Origin: Rhizodiscina lignyota
Lineage: Eukaryota > Ascomycota > Dothideomycetes > Aulographales > Rhizodiscinaceae
Length of the DNA: 64,000 nucleotides
NCBI GenBank assembly: GCA_010015805.1
Contig: ML978122.1
Coordinates: forward strand, 1,460,453 to 1,524,452
Reading direction: 5' to 3'
A model generated the notes under the pieces. The model saw only the letters and a list, made by a program, of their open reading frames with translations, ran no database searches and was not told the origin of the DNA. The position numbers and the translations under genes were made by a program. Position 1 is the stretch's first letter, and each line of letters starts with the position of its first letter. Shown here piece by piece: positions 1-9,912 of this stretch.

Positions 1-207
1 ACAATTTGCTAACTCCGTCTCTGCAATGTGGGTCGAACTTCGTCAAGGGCTTGGCTTCTCTCGATCTTCTTTGCTTCTGTCCTACTACAACAGGGAAACG
101 CTAAATCGAACGACTAAAATCTCATCGATGTTCTCAAATATCTAATGCATTGCGTATTACTTCGTAGGTAATGCTAACTAACTGAATCAGGCACTGCTGT
201 TGTCGCT
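1..207. other. window edge, 3' flank of the ustYa-like gene
   Basis: No coding signal is recognised in this short stretch. It lies downstream of the minus-strand UstYa-like gene. Further RiPP genes, if present, would lie left of base 1. Confidence 0.5.
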
Positions 208-1168
208 CTAGTGGTGGCCATCGTGATGCCCTGGAAGTGATCCGGCGCCGACGCGTTCATTCGTGCGATGCTCCTCTGCCCAGGCGAACAGGCTATCATA
301 ATCTCTGCAGATGTGGGTTCCATCCCATCCAGTCGTAGATCGCCCCGTGGGAACATCCGCGTTAGCGGCGGTCGTGTCTAAGGCCGGATCCGCCGAGCAC
401 TTGATCGCTTGTCTCAGAAATTCGGTACAATGATAGGTGTGCCAAACTTCCTGATCGGGCACCTGCGACGAATTCTCCATGGCCCTGCCGAAAGACTGCT
501 GTATCATGTACTGAACGCATGTTCTGGTCAGCCGATCCTGGACTTGGTTGTCCCGCTTCGCCACTTACCAAGCAATGAAGCTGATGGAAAACCGAGACAA
601 CGTAGATGTCCTCGGACCCATCTTTCCGGCCGGTTGGGACATTCACAAATCCTCGGCCCCCTTGCTTTGCTATCAGCTGTTTGTCACATCGTGGGGCATA
701 ACGCGATTGTCTCCTTACTAGGCATGTCTGCTTCCCATACAGCTTCCACTTCCGCTGTAATTTCAGTGACAGTTACAGCCTCAAATTTCTTGGCCACTAG
801 AGGATCTAAATGTAGCACTTCATTAGATACGTAGCTCCTTGGAATATTCAAATGGTACACTTACAGTCAGGTGCCAGGAGAAGGTTCTCAGGATTAAGGC
901 TTTGCGAAAGTGAAGGCGATGACAGTGGCAGCTGTACAGCAACTTTGATAAGAGGGAAAAGTAGAAGACCCAGGAGAATTACACAACAAGCAGTGAGAAT
1001 TCTGATTTGTCGGCAGAGCTTCAAAACAAGTCGATTCTCATCGTGTGGGAAGTCCTCAGTGGAGTCGCCGCTCACCGGGCTGTAGGATTCTTTCCACAAA
1101 TGAGAAAATGGGTTTGACCGAACAGCAGGATACATTTTCAGAGACGTGACGATGAAGAAACTTGACAA
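208..1168 (-). CDS. UstYa-like (DUF3328) RiPP oxidase
   Basis: UstYa-family proteins are membrane-anchored, copper-dependent oxidases that install side-chain crosslinks or hydroxylations on ribosomal peptides of the ustiloxin/phomopsin/asperipin (dikaritin) class. The spliced model is complement(208..510, 569..669, 719..796, 865..1168), about 261 aa. An in-frame ATG at 1135 would shorten it by 11 residues. All introns are GT-AG; the acceptor at 670 is the least certain. Visible features are a cytosolic N-terminus, one transmembrane helix (LTACCVILLGLLLFPLI), then a lumenal domain with the two family motifs HQLHC and HTYHC. After these come FLRQAIKC, the GWDGTHICRDYDSL block and a His-rich tail. 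Both HxxHC motifs survive splicing, so the gene looks intact. It is divergent from the repeat-peptide precursor, with about 560 bp between them. The family call is firm; the exact reaction is inference. Confidence 0.9.
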
Positions 1169-1729
1169 TGTTCAGGTATGAAAGATGCGGACTTGTTGAC
1201 AGAAAGAGAGTATCGTTTATAGAATCCTAGACAGAGCTCTGACATGTTTTTATAACGTCAAGCTCAACTCTAGGGGTATGGTAAGGAACATCCCCCTCTT
1301 AAAATTGGCCACAACTCCTCCGTCTGTGTCCCACGCGAGACCTGGCAATCACCGTTGCAAGGTATCCATACAATGATACCGGATTCACCGTCGACGTCCG
1401 ATGTATGTTGGAACCAGGGTTCACCACTCTATCTCACCGCCAACCTGTCTGAATGCTACGCATAGGCACTGCATCGAGGCACTATACCTCTTCTCGCAAG
1501 ATCATCCCACGGTCGTCCACACTGGCCGCCGTTCAATGTAATTGTACGATGGGTTGGACAATCCGTCGACTAATGGGACCCGCACCGGTATTGTTTGCCA
1601 TTCCGATTCTGATGTATAAAGAGGTCTAGTTGTCGGCCGTTCCCATTGTGCTATCCAGCTTCGTTCAAGGAATATCTTCATCCCAGAGTGTCTCAGCAAT
1701 CGTTTCATCTCTTCTCAATATCTGCCGCA
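1169..1729. promoter_or_regulatory. bidirectional promoter between ustYa-like gene and peptide precursor
   Basis: This 561-bp spacer separates the divergent oxidase and precursor genes and must hold both promoters. On the plus strand a TATA-like TATAAA lies at 1615-1620, about 110 bp before the precursor ATG. No specific operator was identified. Confidence 0.6.
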
Positions 1730-2287
1730 ATGAAGTTCTCCGGTGCCGTCGCCCTCGTGGCGCTCCTGCAAATGGCCATCGCTGCTCCCACCTCACCACT
1801 GCCGGCTGCCATTGAAGAGAAGCGACAGAGTCCCGACTTGGGTACCTACGTCTACTTCAAGCGTGAGGCTGAGGCTTCCGCTGAAGAGAAGCGCCAAAGC
1901 CCGGACCTAGGAACCTACGTCTACTTCAAGCGCGAGGCTGAGGCCGAAGAGAAACGCCAGAGCCCGGACCTTGGTACTTACGTCTACTTCAAGCGTGATG
2001 CTGAGGAGAAACGCCAGAGCCCGGACCTTGGCACTTATGTCTACTTCAAGCGTGACGCCTTGGCCGAGCTTGCGGAGAAGCGCCAGAGCCCTGATCTCGG
2101 CACCTACGTTTACTTCAAGCGTGAACCCGAGGCTGCTGCCGAAGAGAAGCGTCAGAGCCCTGACCTCGGCACCTACGTTTACTTCAAGCGTGAACCTGAG
2201 CCTACCGCTGAAGAGAAGCGTCAGAGCCCCGATCTTGGCACGTATGTCTACTTCAAGCGTGAGCCTGAAGCAGAAGAGAAGAAATAA
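1730..2287 (+). CDS. Kex2-processed repeat precursor peptide (KEP), dikaritin-like RiPP precursor
   Basis: Secreted precursor of 185 aa, intronless. It begins with a clear signal peptide (MKFSGAVALVALLQMAIA), a short leader, and then seven perfect copies of QSPDLGTYVYF. Each copy is preceded by Lys-Arg and followed by Lys-Arg, so the Golgi protease Kex2 should release seven identical cores from one chain. Spacers are acidic and begin EA, EP or DA, as in substrates of Ste13-type dipeptidyl aminopeptidases. I chose the ATG at 1730 because it gives the signal peptide; an upstream in-frame ATG does not. The Tyr-Val-Tyr-Phe end is chemically like dikaritin cores, where UstYa enzymes crosslink a Tyr phenol to a neighbouring residue. 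An alpha-pheromone precursor is the main alternative, but the divergent UstYa gene argues for a RiPP. The mature structure is unknown. Confidence 0.92.
   Translation: MKFSGAVALVALLQMAIAAPTSPLPAAIEEKRQSPDLGTYVYFKREAEASAEEKRQSPDLGTYVYFKREAEAEEKRQSPDLGTYVYFKRDAEEKRQSPDLGTYVYFKRDALAELAEKRQSPDLGTYVYFKREPEAAAEEKRQSPDLGTYVYFKREPEPTAEEKRQSPDLGTYVYFKREPEAEEKK
1826..2254 (+). repeat. seven-copy core-peptide tandem array
   Basis: Seven units each encode the same 11-residue core plus Lys-Arg, separated by spacers of 8, 6, 4, 8, 8 and 8 residues. The amino-acid sequence of the core is invariant, but synonymous codons differ: the Leu-Gly pair is TTG-GGT in copy 1, CTA-GGA in copy 2 and CTC-GGC in copies 5 and 6. 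Copies 5 and 6 are the most alike, which suggests a recent duplication. Confidence 0.97.
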
Positions 2288-3722
2288 GGGACGGTCAGTT
2301 TCCGTAGTGACAACAGCGTTGACTTGGCAAGCTCAGTACTGATCGGTATCAGATAACACGATCTGGATCCTCAATGCGGGTCTGGCAAGGCGTACTGCCA
2401 TATCGCACGACGGCATGTGGGTTGGCCATTCTGGTTTTGGGTCTGAGAGAGAGTTGGGGAGAGGTGTCGGAGATGGAAGCCACTCCTTACGTTGGTGTTC
2501 CTGCTGTTGTAGTCATTGTTGTTGTCATCTCGAATAGGCTGCTCTAGTAGTGAATCAAGTCGCTCGCTAGAATCTGATGTGGGATTTGCCTAAGCTGTAG
2601 CCTTCTTGTCCTTAAACAGATTAATGAAGCTCCCTATTCTTTGCCTATTATCTTGATACTATTCCTGGAATCGAGTAATACTAACCTTGAGCTTGGAATC
2701 CGACTTGCTCTTGCTATTGACAAATGAACTGGGGACCTGGATCTCTTGGGGTTTGACTGCTTTCGTACGCCATGGGGGAGCCGTGGGCGAACTGTGAAAG
2801 AGCTGTGCAAGAGCCTTGGGTGAGCCACGTAGTTGCTGGGTGAGCTGGCAGGTGAGCCGATAATGACCAAAACGGGCTCCGAATATCAGAACTCAAACGG
2901 CCCAACGGGTTCCTAGTAAGCCTTCTATTAAGATACTATTGCCTTGACTGAGTGCCATTAGAGAAAACAGACAGGTTCAGGGAAGAGTTTGGTTCCGATA
3001 TCTTCCTTCTAGTTCAGCGAAAAGGGAAGCTTACTAGGTATACCTCAAGCATGACTCTTAATAGTCCTCGGTAGTCTCCTCAGCCAGAATACTTCTCTAA
3101 CAGTTGCACTTCATCAATGATCAAGAAAATAGTCAAAACACCTGCTACACTCAAAATCCGTAAAATGAAGAGCGAGGGCGATCCAGGAAGCCGATTGCCG
3201 TGACGAATATCCCTCCACACTCGCACATTTCCTTGTCACACCGCAGGCCCGTTTTTGCGACGTGCTTCAGATACTGCTGCATCATGTGGCATCGTACGAT
3301 GTCTACACGAGCGAATTTAGAATGTGGGCAGAGGAAGCACTTCTGGGTCGAGACCTTCCGTCGACGAGTATATGCATGAATGTTTCTTGCGATGGGGTCT
3401 CGCCCGCATTCTCATTATCATCATTATCATCGCTGGTATCGCTTTCTTCTGCGTTCCAAGCTGGCCTTCACGGCTGGAGTTGGGTCTTGATAGATGTAAA
3501 GCGCTGTAAGGTTGTATGTTCCCTGAATTCTTTATTGTGAGAGCAGCATCGCCGGTTGATGAACCTGCCTCTGATCCGTAGGATGCATCGACGATGCGAA
3601 CGCGTTCCGGGCATACGTAATAGGGAGCACGTAGCTCCTAATCTTCTTCTTTCTCAGATTCCTGTTTGGATACTTCTTCGTCTGGGATGGCCCCATCCGC
3701 AGCATTGGCGAAGGTTGCCAAT
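2288..3722. other. non-coding stretch downstream of the precursor
   Basis: About 1.4 kb with only short open frames that do not resemble known proteins. It presumably contains the precursor's 3' UTR and degraded sequence linked to the neighbouring DUF3435 relic. No additional UstY-type gene could be found here on either strand. Confidence 0.5.
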
Positions 3723-4970
3723 CTACTTGTTTGTTTCGTCATTGGGCGTATCGCGGAAGTAGTCTACTTCCATCTTGCCCTCCTCTTCCCTTCCTAAACG
3801 TTGAATCTCCCTCGTCAATTCCTTGTGCTCTTGACAAAGCTCCAGACACTGGGACTCGCCCTTCTTCAGGGTTCCTGCCGAAGATTGAATCTGATTCTTT
3901 ATCCAATTCCTCTCCGATCTCAGCTTGATGATCTTGGGATCACGGCGAATGCGCCTTGCGTGCTGGATACACCGACTATTCATGCTGATCGGCGCCAACG
4001 GATCTCGCATACTCTTACGAGCCGCTTGTCAAGGCCCTCCTGCATCGGACTAGCCAAGGTGACCTGTTGCAGGCCACCAATAAGGTCAGACTGTAGTGTC
4101 TCTCGAATCCGTGTTCCCAGACTGACTCAAGGCTTTCATCCGTCAGGGCGACGAAACTCGCTGGTGAAAGTAAACTCTGAACGATAAAGGACTATATGAA
4201 GAAAGGGAAGCTGACTGTTTACCTTGTTTGCGGCCCAGCGTCTGTATACTGCATAGAAACTTTTTTCCCACTCGTAACCAACCCTTCGGAGGCGTGCTTC
4301 AGTGCAACATCGCTGACGTCGTAGGTCGTGGGCTTCACTGGGTCTAGTTTCCATTCTTCTGCAGTCCGTTCTATACTCCGGAGAGCATGGACCTTGAGTT
4401 TATGCTCTTTTTAATAATTGGGAGCTTGGGAAGCCGAAGGTGGGTACGGAGCTTCCAGATGAGCTCAGGGCTCAGGTTTTCGTTATTAAATGCGTGGTCT
4501 CAAAATGCCATCGCAACGACTTGTAGGGTGGGGCAGTAGGCCAGCTGGTAGTCCCAATGCAGGATATATCTTGTCATATTGGAATCGTTAGTCTCAAATA
4601 TACTCTCGGGGGAACTAATTATTACCTGTCTATGCTCTTTGCTCTCTCTTTCATATTGCAGAAATTGACTATCGCGCAGGGGATATCGGGACCATTTGAA
4701 TTTGGAAGGTAGAATAACTGAATATCCTGCCAACATACTGTGTTGGAATCGGTGTCGACGGCGATGGTCTCTGGGATATGACTTTTGAAACCTGACTCCG
4801 ACTGGTATGTTCACTGGTATGGTCGCCATTCTCTTGAAGCACGCCCGGTCGTGTGCCAGTGATGGAAGACCACGGTTGAACAGTTGATTGTTGGACAAAG
4901 CAATTGTTGAATCGGAAACAAGTGGAGTGCTTCCAGAGGAAACGCTGGTGAAGGGCCTGCTCATCCGGCC
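3723..4970 (-). pseudogene. decayed DUF3435 tyrosine-recombinase gene
   Basis: Fragments in different minus-strand frames line up, in family order, with DUF3435 proteins, a group that includes the captain recombinases of Starship giant transposons. In order they are a CPTLQVVAMAF block at about 4500-4540; an in-frame stop and then DHAFNNENLSPELIWKL; RVGYEWEKSFYAVYRRWAANKVN at about 4220-4290 (like the family's 'RRGAANAVN' arginine box), given here only as a landmark; an ERHY segment where the catalytic tyrosine is expected; and a C-terminal basic helix region with RRDPKI, HKELTREI and YFRDTP. Several frameshifts and at least one stop separate them, so no intact protein can be made. The upstream limit is approximate. 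Not all DUF3435 genes are Starship captains; family membership is better supported than element identity. Confidence 0.68.
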
Positions 4971-6111
4971 GAGGATAATTTTTTAATGCTCCGAGCCAAG
5001 GGTGTTCCGGGTGCCGGTTAGGAATCTTAGGATCCCTCCAATTATTCCCCACTAAGACGATGATGTCTTTGTCGGTTGGACATTCGTGGGCTTTGCATTG
5101 ACCTTCGACCAACGCTCGTTGGGTCAGCTCACAGCCGTTGATTTGCTGCCCATTTGCGGTCGTCAGTCTTGCGGTAGTGAACAAAGTCATACTTCTTGCA
5201 TCCGACCTGATAGATACTGGCTCGCTTGAACAATCTGTTCGGTGCTACAAGATTTCTAGGTGTAATACTGCAGCATAGTGCACATAGAGTCATACTGAGC
5301 GCTGGGCCTCTGAGCGCGCTAATGTCTTTATCATAAAGGTAAGGATCGGGAATGCGGTTACATCAAACCATATTGTGCTCACAAGAAGGACGTTAAGATG
5401 CTTGAAAGTTATGCCACTGGCTTTGCCAGTGGGACTTGTTGTAATGCACCGCTTACTGCACTCTGCATTGCAGTTGAATGGACTTTCTCTATCGCTATCC
5501 GTGTCGGAGTATCCACAGATATAGATTGGCTAATCCACACTGAGTTCGACGATAAGGTTTTGCGCACAGATGCCATAGGACTAGCAGGTGACTTTACGAA
5601 CAGGCAGCCTATCGTGGTTTTTGTAGAGAGAATGCTTTACGGGATATATTCCAGTCCGAAGGGGCTAACTAGATCAGCGTCATAAAATCCAAGAGAAACT
5701 CCACGATGATGACCTTTCAAAAACGCTAGTCCGTAAGCCATCTACTTCATATCAGTAATAATGATTGTATTCCGTACCCCTTAAATATCATGTATTGGGC
5801 GACACGGGGCCCAACGGGACTGCAATCGATGCGCGACGAGCAGGCAGTCGAAACTGAGTCTTCGACATACAAACCTGTATTCAATCACGCTTTCATGCAC
5901 CCGTACACTTCGTCTCGAATGTGCACTTGGCCTAGAAATTGAAAACTTTCATTAGTCGGAGCGGATGCAATTACTTAGTGTGTAGAAAGTTGTTCGCGAC
6001 CTTCAGGCTTGGCACCACCTTGCTCCTTCTAAACTCCGAATCTTCGATTCTCGCGGGGCCTCTTAACATCCCCAAGTCTATCTTGTCAAGCATGCCAGAG
6101 CGTAGTCAAGG
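4971..6111. other. intergenic, no recognised gene
   Basis: About 1.1 kb with no recognised coding sequence. The left part may be more of the DUF3435 relic in decayed form, and the right part should contain the promoter of the hydrolase gene starting at 6112. Confidence 0.45.
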
Positions 6112-7513
6112 ATGAAGAGAACGCTTCTTTTATGCTTCATACACGGTTTTAAGGTCCGACCCTTCCCTTGAACCGCGCCGCACATTGCTTAACTATTTGG
6201 ACAGGGCGGCGATGATACCTTCGAACGCTTCCCGGAAGACTTGCGCGCGCTTGTAAGCCATGCGATGCCTGATGTCACTGTCTATGCGATCCAATACCCG
6301 AAATTTCAGACTCGCGGGGATCTGAGGGACTGCGTGAGGCGCTTCAAAGAATGGTACATTACTATTTGGTGGACACTACGATGCGCCGATGCTGATGTCT
6401 TGGGCAATGGCAGGTTGCAGAATAAAGTCATAGACCTCGAGGTCGCGAATCAACAGCCTTCACCTACGGTCGATCCTTCGGTGCGCACGATATTGGTGGG
6501 ACATTCTATGGGGTACGTCGCTAGATTCCATGTTGTGGGTGACGTGGCACTGAACACTGCGTACCAGAGGCATTGTTGCAGCAGAGGCAGTGCTCTCTAT
6601 TTGCCAGGACCAGCCGATTAGTTCCTCCGGCGAGCTCTCATCCGATTCCGCTGGCTTCATGTTCCCTTATATTCAGGGCATTCTTGCATTCGACACTCCA
6701 TACCTTGGAATCGCTCCTGGAGTTGTGGCTCATGGTGCAGAGGGCCATTTGAACAATGCATCGGCCGCCTATCAAGCAATTAACAATGTCGCCACATCAT
6801 TCGGATGGGGAGCAAAGAGCGACCCGGGCCCGGCTGCGTCCGTCGAGGCGAGCAAGTTGCTTCCGCCTGCAAGCAGCAACAGCACTGCCGATGCCGCTGC
6901 TACGCCTGCTTGGCAGCGATGGGGACGCTACGCAATGTTTGCGGGTGCAGCAGGTGCAGTCGCCGCAGGTGGTGCTGCAGCTTACATGAAGAGAGATTCA
7001 CTCTCGGTGGGCTGGAAATGGGTGGGCTCACACCTCGAGTTTGTTGGATGTCTTGCACGTGGCGCAGAGATGGAGAAGCGTCTGCAGTCCATAATCGATA
7101 TGGAGAGGGAGCACGACTTCGGGTTCCTTGACATCTATACCGCTCTCGGACGAGCTGTGGAAGGAAAGAGTAGCTGGAGCAGCGGTGTGCTCGGAGAGCA
7201 GCGTACATTCTGCACATTGCCAAAGAGCGGGTCGCGGCAGAAATACTTTCTCAAGGCTACGAACGACGCTGCGGAAGATGAGACGTGGGCTCACACCGGG
7301 ATGTTCACGCCGCGTAGCAATCCTGGATATCATGCCATGGCCGAGGCTGCCAGAGAGATTATCGGCCGATGGACACAGGGCAAGTGGTATGCAGATGCCA
7401 CGATGGACGAGACGAAATTACGATGCGGGGACGATGCTGAAATCGTAGACGGACCCGGAGAGGTTGAAGAACTGGACACCGAATTTGATACCCACGGCGA
7501 CTTGGGAGCTTGA
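6112..7513 (+). CDS. DUF676-like alpha/beta hydrolase (putative lipase)
   Basis: Conserved fungal protein of the DUF676/alpha-beta hydrolase group, probably a serine esterase or lipase; its substrate is unknown. The spliced model 6112..6153, 6205..6353, 6414..6512, 6568..7513 gives 411 aa. Exon joins restore family motifs: HGFK joins GGDDTF across intron 1, FKEW joins LQNKVID across intron 2, and the nucleophile elbow GHSMGG is completed across intron 3. The N-terminal FIHGF forms the oxyanion region. A small-residue hydrophobic stretch (YAMFAGAAGAVAAGGAAAYM) around residues 215-235 may be membrane-associated. The acidic C-terminus is rich in Glu and Asp. The first intron has a weak donor (GTCCGA), but the frame and family alignment need it. 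There is no evident link to the RiPP pair; I read it as a housekeeping-type gene. Confidence 0.85.
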
Positions 7514-8424
7514 GGCAATGATGGTGTGTTCTCCGAGAAATAACCCCTCGAAAACTCCGGTGGCTCCCTACCATCATCAGGACGAGCAGGACGAGCAGCA
7601 CGGCCAATATGAGCATTCACTGAAGGGCAAGAAACCACAAGGTGAATCTTGACCAATTGACGCTGACCAAAGCTAGATTTACTGTGAAGAGATAAACCAA
7701 CAGTTATCTCAAGAGTGTATGATGGTTGCACGAATTACGAAGTATAAGGTCGAGTCTCTTTGGAATCTCCTTCATGCCATCAATTGGAACAGTGAGGACA
7801 TCCTCACAGGGGTCTCAAGATTGACCGAAAGTCGCCCCACGGGGTCGAGACATCGAAGTGCTATGGTGTAGAGTATCTTCAATCTGGGCAGATTATGCTC
7901 CTTGGAGCCGCGCTATAGCAGTCTTGATAGACACCGCCAGAGCCCGGAGGAGATTGTACCGAGCTTTTTGTGATGCTCTCGCTTCGACTGAGGAGCGAGG
8001 CTCGTTCCTGAAGCACCTTTTCGGCCTTCATGGCTGGTTAGCTATGTAAACGTCCATAGCATTGTATTGTAGTAGCTCCTGGGGTACAACGACTCTGTAT
8101 ATTCTATGCGCCCTCCTGTTCGGCTCCGAGCGCGCGGAAAAGGGTCGCTCGGCTCTATATAGGCCGAGCCAACTCCTAGCGCTCGGGAAATCCGAGAGAT
8201 GTCCCGCCTCCCCACGTTGTTGAGATCATCTGCGTATCAAAATCCTCTTCAAATAGCTACATCGCAGCCGGAGGCACTCTTCCTGAGACATTTAGATTCC
8301 CGGATCCATTCTTGCTGAGCTATAAAACGGGCGAATAATATCCGTTTGACTATTCAACTCTAGATTTAACAGATCTCGGTGTCTTGGCACTGTCGGTGTC
8401 ACAACAATGCGGATGTGCGGCTAT
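7514..8424. other. intergenic between convergent genes
   Basis: About 0.9 kb between the convergent hydrolase and dienelactone hydrolase genes. It should hold both 3' ends. A plus-strand frame of about 60 residues at 7858-8049 has no recognisable motif. Nothing else was seen. Confidence 0.5.
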
Positions 8425-9436
8425 CTACAAGTTCCTCTGGAAGAATGCATCAAGCACTTGATACGCTTCTCTAGCACGATTTGCGAGTTTGGGGTCAGCC
8501 CAATTGGACCTTGCCGACGCAAATCCATGGTGAACATCAAGCTGTAAATTCGATCAGCCAGCTCAGTCTTACATACACGAAAGGATGACCAGGCTTACAA
8601 AGTCCTGCCGGACAGATGCGTCCGCGATGGGCTTGGTCTGGATCTTGCCGTAGAAGGCATCCATTGCTTTTGGATCCTCGCCTTGACTGGGGAGCAATGC
8701 GATGGGAACATCGACATTGTCCGCGTCTTCCGGCTGAAAGTTGGTGGGGTGGATGAAGCCCATGCACTTGAAAAGCTTCAGGTGCGCGCCTTGGACGAGC
8801 TTTTTCGCACCGAAACAGAATCCATAGGCCTAGAATGCTTAAGCGACGTCGCCTTGCGTACACGAAGGGCGGAATATTTACGCCAATTGATGCAGCACCG
8901 AGCCGTCTGGCGTTCTCCACCGTTGCGATCAAGCCTGGCTGCACCTTTTCCCAGGATCCAACTTCCTGGACCCACGCGTTTAGCGCAGGCCGCCCTGCCT
9001 TGGGCGGTACTATGCAGCGTCAATGGCCGAAAACGTGTATAGAGAGTGAGACATGTCACATACTGTCATTGATGTCCCATCCCTTCCCACGGAAGAAGTC
9101 TGGAATAACGATCCGGTATCCGCGCAGTTGGGCCAAGTAGTCAGCGCCTTGTAGGGTGTTCGAATGGAGACCGAAAATATCTGGGTCCAGTTAGGTACTC
9201 CGTACACTCTCCGCAATTGAAACGGATAGACGGGTCGCTGTAGACGAGCCGCGGTATCCCTCCATACCATGGATAGCTACCAGCGCTTGCTTAGCATCGG
9301 GGTCGCCTGTTTCGTACACTTCGAGGTCATCTTGCCCTTCAATCTGGAGAGTGAACCGCTTTCCAACTGGGACGTAATCAGACTTGAACGGTGGCAGCGT
9401 GCAGCACTGTTCGTTGACTTCCGACTGTTCCGCCAT
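8425..9436 (-). CDS. dienelactone hydrolase family protein
   Basis: Alpha/beta hydrolase of the carboxymethylenebutenolidase family, which opens dienelactones to maleylacetate-type acids in aromatic degradation. The model complement(8425..8541, 8599..8829, 8882..9009, 9064..9180, 9268..9436) gives 253 aa, the usual length. Exon joins give the conserved series CCTLPPF near the N-terminus, ALVAIHDIFG, YRIVIPDFFRGK, the nucleophile elbow YGFCFGAK (catalytic Cys), GFIHPTNF and the catalytic histidine in DVHHGFASAR. All introns are GT-AG. It is divergent from the FAD monooxygenase gene with 476 bp between the start codons, consistent with joint control. Fungal members also act on other esters, so the true substrate is open. 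Confidence 0.9.
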
Positions 9437-9912
9437 TTTCCCAGGAAGACGCAGAGGTGAGTTAGGGCTAGAGGAGGCTTAAAATTTAGGTTCGATCATC
9501 TTGAAGCTATCGAACGTCGGTTGTGAGATTTTCAAGCTCATTCGTCACTATCTCAAATTCATCACGTGCGGTGGTGGGGATGATGGAATTTCCAACTCGG
9601 ATCCATGCATCCAGAAACACGCGAGCGACGGTGGGATGATCCCAGATTTGAGGTTTCTGCGGAGATCTGCTTTTCTCACAGAGGCAGACATCGGCAAAAT
9701 GCTCCCAGAAAACGAGTTGATTCGGCGCCTGCGGAATCCGTCCGACACGTCTTAGTCGATAGAAGACTCACGGAAGGACAGTACCTGGCGATGCACACCT
9801 TCGCCCCTCCATGTATATCTTTTTAAAAGACGAGGCAAAGCGTTTCGTTTTTTGACCCATCGCTTGATTATTCAGAATTTGAACGCACGTGTATTCAATC
9901 TACAGAATAGAG
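9437..9912. promoter_or_regulatory. bidirectional promoter, dienelactone hydrolase / FAD monooxygenase
   Basis: A 476-bp spacer between two divergent genes of apparently the same catabolic route. No specific binding site was recognised. Confidence 0.5.

Noticed and set aside
1730-2287. Repeat precursor as an alpha-type mating pheromone gene
   Set aside because: The Kex2/Ste13-like layout fits, but the core lacks the usual Trp/Cys pheromone look and the gene is head-to-head with a UstYa oxidase, so a RiPP precursor is more likely. Not strictly excluded.
6112-7513. Alpha/beta hydrolase as a RiPP cluster member
   Set aside because: It matches a widely conserved fungal DUF676-type protein and is separated from the peptide gene by a recombinase relic and 3.8 kb; no reason to link it.
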